A DNA stretch of 64,000 nt from Pseudomonas sp. DNDY-54. Its GTDB lineage: Bacteria > Pseudomonadota > Gammaproteobacteria > Pseudomonadales > Pseudomonadaceae. A program made the position numbers and the translations under genes. Every line of letters begins with the position of its first letter. The first letter of the stretch is position 1. A model generated the notes under the pieces. It was not told the origin of the DNA. It searched no databases and saw nothing but the letters and a program-made list of their open reading frames with translations. Positions 61,683 to 64,000 of this stretch are shown here, one piece after another. Location: contig NZ_CP082271.1 of the NCBI RefSeq assembly GCF_019880365.1, positions 1,054,001-1,118,000 on the forward strand, given 5' to 3'.

Positions 61683-63038
61683 TCAGCCGGCTATGAGATC
61701 CCGAGCAGCCTGGCTGTGATTGGCGATCAACCCACGGACGTCGAGTCCTTCGATCTGACCGTCGATGACTCGCCACTGGCCGCCAACCATGACGCGATCG
61801 GCCCGGTCCGCGCCGCACAGCAGCAATGCGGAGATCGGGTCATGGCTGCCGGAGAAGCGCAGCTCATCGAGCTTGAACAACGCGAGATCGGCCTGCTTGC
61901 CAACCGCCAGTTCACCCACGTCATCGCGGCCTAGCAGACGGGCGGAGCCGCGTGTGGCCCAACCCAGCACTCGTTCCGGCGTGATCTGCTCGGCCCCGTA
62001 ACGCAGCCGCTGGATATACAGTGCCTGACGGGTTTCGAGGATCATGTTAGATGCATCGTTGGAGGCCGAACCGTCCACGCCCAACCCGATCGGCGCGCCG
62101 GCGGCCTCCAGCGCGAGGGTAGGGCAGATGCCGGATGCCAATCGCATGTTCGAACTTGGACAGTGGCATATCCCGGTACCCGCTTCGCCCAACCGCTGGA
62201 TCTCGTCATCGTTGAAGTGAATGCCGTGCGCCAACCAGGTGCGTTCGGACAGCCAGCCGACGCTATCGAGGTAATCAACGGTGCGCAATCCGAAGCGCTG
62301 CTTGCAGAACTCTTCTTCATCGAGCGTCTCAGCCAGGTGCGTGTGCAGGCGCACGTCGTGATAGTCGGCGAGCGCGGCGCTGGCTCGCATGATTTCTGGC
62401 GTGACTGAAAACGGCGAGCAGGGCGCCAGTGCGATCTGGATTTGAGCGCCGGTGCCGCGCTCGTGATAGCGACTGATCAGCCGCTCGCTGTCCTCCAGAA
62501 TCGCTTCCGCGGTCTGTACCGTGTGTTGCGGGGGCAGGCCACCGTCGGCTTCTCCGAGGCTCATGGAGCCACGCGTCAGCATGGCGCGCATGCCCAGTTC
62601 GCGAACCGCGTCGATCTGTATGTCGATAGCGTTTTCCAGGCCGTCGGGGAACAGGTAGTGATGGTCAGCGGCGGTCGTGCAACCGGAGAGCAGTAGCTCC
62701 GCCAATGCCACTTTGCTGGCCAGTGCCAGGCGGTCCGGTGTCAGGCGGGCCCAGACCGGGTAGAGCGTCTTCAGCCAGGGGAAGAGCGGCTGGTTCACCA
62801 CAGGCGCCCAGGCGCGGGTCAGCGTCTGGTAAAAGTGATGATGGGTGTTGATCAGTCCCGGTAGCACGACATGCTCACGCGCATCGAAGGTGCTGTCGAC
62901 AGGTGCTGACGGCGATTGCCCGGCATCGAGCAGCTCGACGATAACGCCATCCTCGATGACCAGGCCACCAGGGGCTTGCTGGTCGTTGGCAGTAAACACG
63001 ACGAGAGGATTTTTGATCCAGATACGGCTGGCAGTCAT
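61683..63038 (-). CDS. 8-Oxoguanine deaminase-type amidohydrolase
   Basis: A 451-residue metal-dependent deaminase. Metal ligands: NTHHHFYQTLTRAWAP, HTHLAETLDEEEF, LAHGIHFNDDE and GLGVDGSASNDASNM. The HHHFYQTLTR and DGSASND motifs are those of the 8-oxoguanine deaminase / hydroxyatrazine hydrolase branch, distinct from GuaD. The product from 8-oxoguanine would be urate, entering this pathway. It could instead act on another aminopurine or triazine. It is oriented like xdhA but 256 bases from it. Confidence 0.88.
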   Translation of the reverse strand: MTASRIWIKNPLVVFTANDQQAPGGLVIEDGVIVELLDAGQSPSAPVDSTFDAREHVVLPGLINTHHHFYQTLTRAWAPVVNQPLFPWLKTLYPVWARLTPDRLALASKVALAELLLSGCTTAADHHYLFPDGLENAIDIQIDAVRELGMRAMLTRGSMSLGEADGGLPPQHTVQTAEAILEDSERLISRYHERGTGAQIQIALAPCSPFSVTPEIMRASAALADYHDVRLHTHLAETLDEEEFCKQRFGLRTVDYLDSVGWLSERTWLAHGIHFNDDEIQRLGEAGTGICHCPSSNMRLASGICPTLALEAAGAPIGLGVDGSASNDASNMILETRQALYIQRLRYGAEQITPERVLGWATRGSARLLGRDDVGELAVGKQADLALFKLDELRFSGSHDPISALLLCGADRADRVMVGGQWRVIDGQIEGLDVRGLIANHSQAARDLIAG

Positions 63039-63180
63039 GGCCGGCGTCTCCTGAGTTGAGTTCAGAATTGCCAGCTCAGTTATGCCCTGTCTGCTGATCC
63101 AGGGGGTGCCCTGTTAGGCGGGGCGCGCGCAGAGCACCATAAAGGCTCGTACTCAACTTGTCATCACTTGGGTGCGGGCA

Positions 63181-63212
63181 TGAAAAAGCCGGGCATTGGC
63201 CCGGCCTTTTCG
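63181..63212 (-). terminator. Terminator of the livF gene
   Basis: A GCCGGGC/GCCCGGC stem with flanking A/T arms (63183-63210) is followed on the minus strand by a T-run, just behind the livF stop. Confidence 0.85.
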
Positions 63213-63222
63213 ATCCCTTCGA

Positions 63223-63924
63223 TCAACCGCCCAGGTAGGCGTCGCGCACCTTGGGGTTGCTCAACAGCTCTTCACCGCTTCCCTGCATCACAATGTGGCC
63301 GTTCTCCAGCACGTAGCCGCGATCGGCGAGCTTCAGCGCCTGGTTGGCGTTCTGCTCGACCAGGAAGATGGTTACCCCGTCTTCGCGCAGCTGCTCGATG
63401 ATCTCGAAGATCTGCTGGATGATGATCGGCGCCAGGCCCAGCGATGGCTCGTCCAGCAACAACAGCTTGGGCTTGCTCATCAAGGCGCGGGCAATGGCGA
63501 GCATCTGCTGCTCGCCGCCGGACATGGTGCCGCCGCGCTGCTGGAAGCGCTCTTTCAAGCGGGGAAACAGCAGCAAGACCTTGTCGAGTTGCTCCTGAAA
63601 ATCCGCCTTGTTGGTGAAAAAGCCACCCATGGCCAGGTTTTCCTCGACGGTCAGGCGGGCAAAGATGCGCCGCCCTTCAGGCACCACCGCAATGTCCTTG
63701 CGCATGATGTCGCAGGTCTGTTTGCCGACCAGTTCCTCGCCCTCGAAACGGATGCTGCCCTCGGAGGCCATGGGTGTGCCGCAGAGGGTCATCAGCAGCG
63801 TCGATTTACCCGCACCGTTGGCGCCGATCAGCGTGACGATCTCGCCCTTGCGGACCTCGACGTCGACGTTGTGCAGCGCCTGGATCTTGCCGTAGAAGGT
63901 CGAGACGTTTTCGAAATACAGCAT
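63223..63924 (-). CDS. livF: Branched-chain amino-acid ABC transporter ATP-binding protein (LivF/BraG)
   Basis: 233 residues. Walker A GANGAGKST (about 34-42), Q-loop region, signature MSGGEQQMLAIARA, Walker B LLLLDEPSLGLAP and the switch His replaced by the Q/N of VEQNANQA as usual in this family. The start MLYFENVSTFYGKIQALH and the PEGRRIFARLTVEENLAMG stretch mark LivF/BraG; UrtE (urea) was considered but fits less. It lies two bases behind livG. Confidence 0.92.
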   Translation of the reverse strand: MLYFENVSTFYGKIQALHNVDVEVRKGEIVTLIGANGAGKSTLLMTLCGTPMASEGSIRFEGEELVGKQTCDIMRKDIAVVPEGRRIFARLTVEENLAMGGFFTNKADFQEQLDKVLLLFPRLKERFQQRGGTMSGGEQQMLAIARALMSKPKLLLLDEPSLGLAPIIIQQIFEIIEQLREDGVTIFLVEQNANQALKLADRGYVLENGHIVMQGSGEELLSNPKVRDAYLGG

Positions 63925-63926
63925 GG

Positions 63927-64000
63927 TTACGCCTCTCCCAGATAGGCTTTGATCACATCCGGGTTGTCCCGGATCTGCTCTGGCGTGCCGTCCGCCAAGG
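63927..64000 (-). CDS. livG: LivG/BraF-type ATP-binding protein, C-terminal end (partial)
   Basis: Only the last 24 codons are in the window. They read LADGTPEQIRDNPDVIKAYLGEA, the usual LivG ending. The stop is followed after two bases by the livF start. Confidence 0.8.
   Translation of the reverse strand, partial: LADGTPEQIRDNPDVIKAYLGEA

Noticed and set aside
63223..64000. Urea ABC transporter (UrtE/UrtD), attractive because the pathway releases urea
   Set aside because: The start MLYFENVSTFYGKIQALH and the PEGRRIFARLTVEENLAMGG stretch fit LivF/BraG better, and the neighbouring C-terminus is LivG-like.

Overview
The window is GC-rich and reads as a chromosomal stretch of a Pseudomonas-type gammaproteobacterium. 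Gene content and order (bifA, an iron-linked imelysin block, mexVW, groEL/groES, fxsA, an SDR, ampG, an MscS-type channel, yajQ, a degenerate GGDEF regulator, a panE-like reductase, a sensor kinase, a Nudix/ThiE fusion) match what I remember of one region of the P. aeruginosa map. The many GTAGGGTGGGC-type palindromes suggest the stutzeri (Stutzerimonas) side of the genus; that placement is an inference. I saw no rRNA, tRNA or CRISPR array. All gene names rest on reading motifs, not on database searches.

Layout. 1-2.9 kb: the end of a Nudix/ThiE fusion, then ahpC-ahpF with a perfect OxyR half-operator pattern upstream and a terminator between the two genes. 3.0-5.0 kb: an uncharacterised DUF3182/alpha-beta hydrolase pair. 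5.0-10.6 kb (minus): response regulator, panE-like reductase, sensor kinase, cobalamin adenosyltransferase and a voltage-sensor-like membrane protein, tightly packed. 10.7-17.6 kb: yajQ, an MscS-type channel, ampG, an alkyltransferase-like protein, a DUF481 protein, an SDR, a HugZ-like protein and fxsA. 17.7-19.9 kb: groES-groEL behind a sigma-32-type promoter. 19.9-21.2 kb: a complete IS3-family element with a -1 frameshift site. 21.4-28 kb: a small secreted protein, the MexVW-type RND pump and a chemoreceptor. 28-33.3 kb: an iron-linked periplasmic block (two imelysins, a di-haem oxidoreductase, a DUF1513 protein) with a Fur-like box. 33.3-37.7 kb: lemA plus a GIDE-type membrane protein with an EF-hand, a spermidine-synthase-like protein and BifA.

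37.8-63 kb is a nearly complete purine-catabolism island. Guanine deaminase (GuaD) and an 8-oxoguanine-deaminase-type enzyme make xanthine or urate. XdhA/B/C oxidise hypoxanthine and xanthine to urate. The membrane cytochrome PuuD oxidises urate to 5-hydroxyisourate, UraH and UraD convert that to allantoin, and PuuE, Alc and AllA take allantoin to glyoxylate and urea. A Tsx/OmpK-like porin and three nucleobase permeases supply substrates. Two regulators are encoded, a RutR-like TetR protein and a GntR/FCD protein, and two families of palindromes sit at the right promoters: TTGTRYACAA (five sites) and TTGACC-N4-GGTCAA-like (three sites). I propose the first belongs to the GntR protein and the second to the TetR protein. 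The window ends in a branched-chain amino-acid-type ABC transporter (livF, end of livG).

The purine island is also rich in REP-like palindromes. At two places, segments carrying them have been tandemly duplicated. Behind guaD, about 245-bp units even carry diverged copies of the end of the guaD gene itself.
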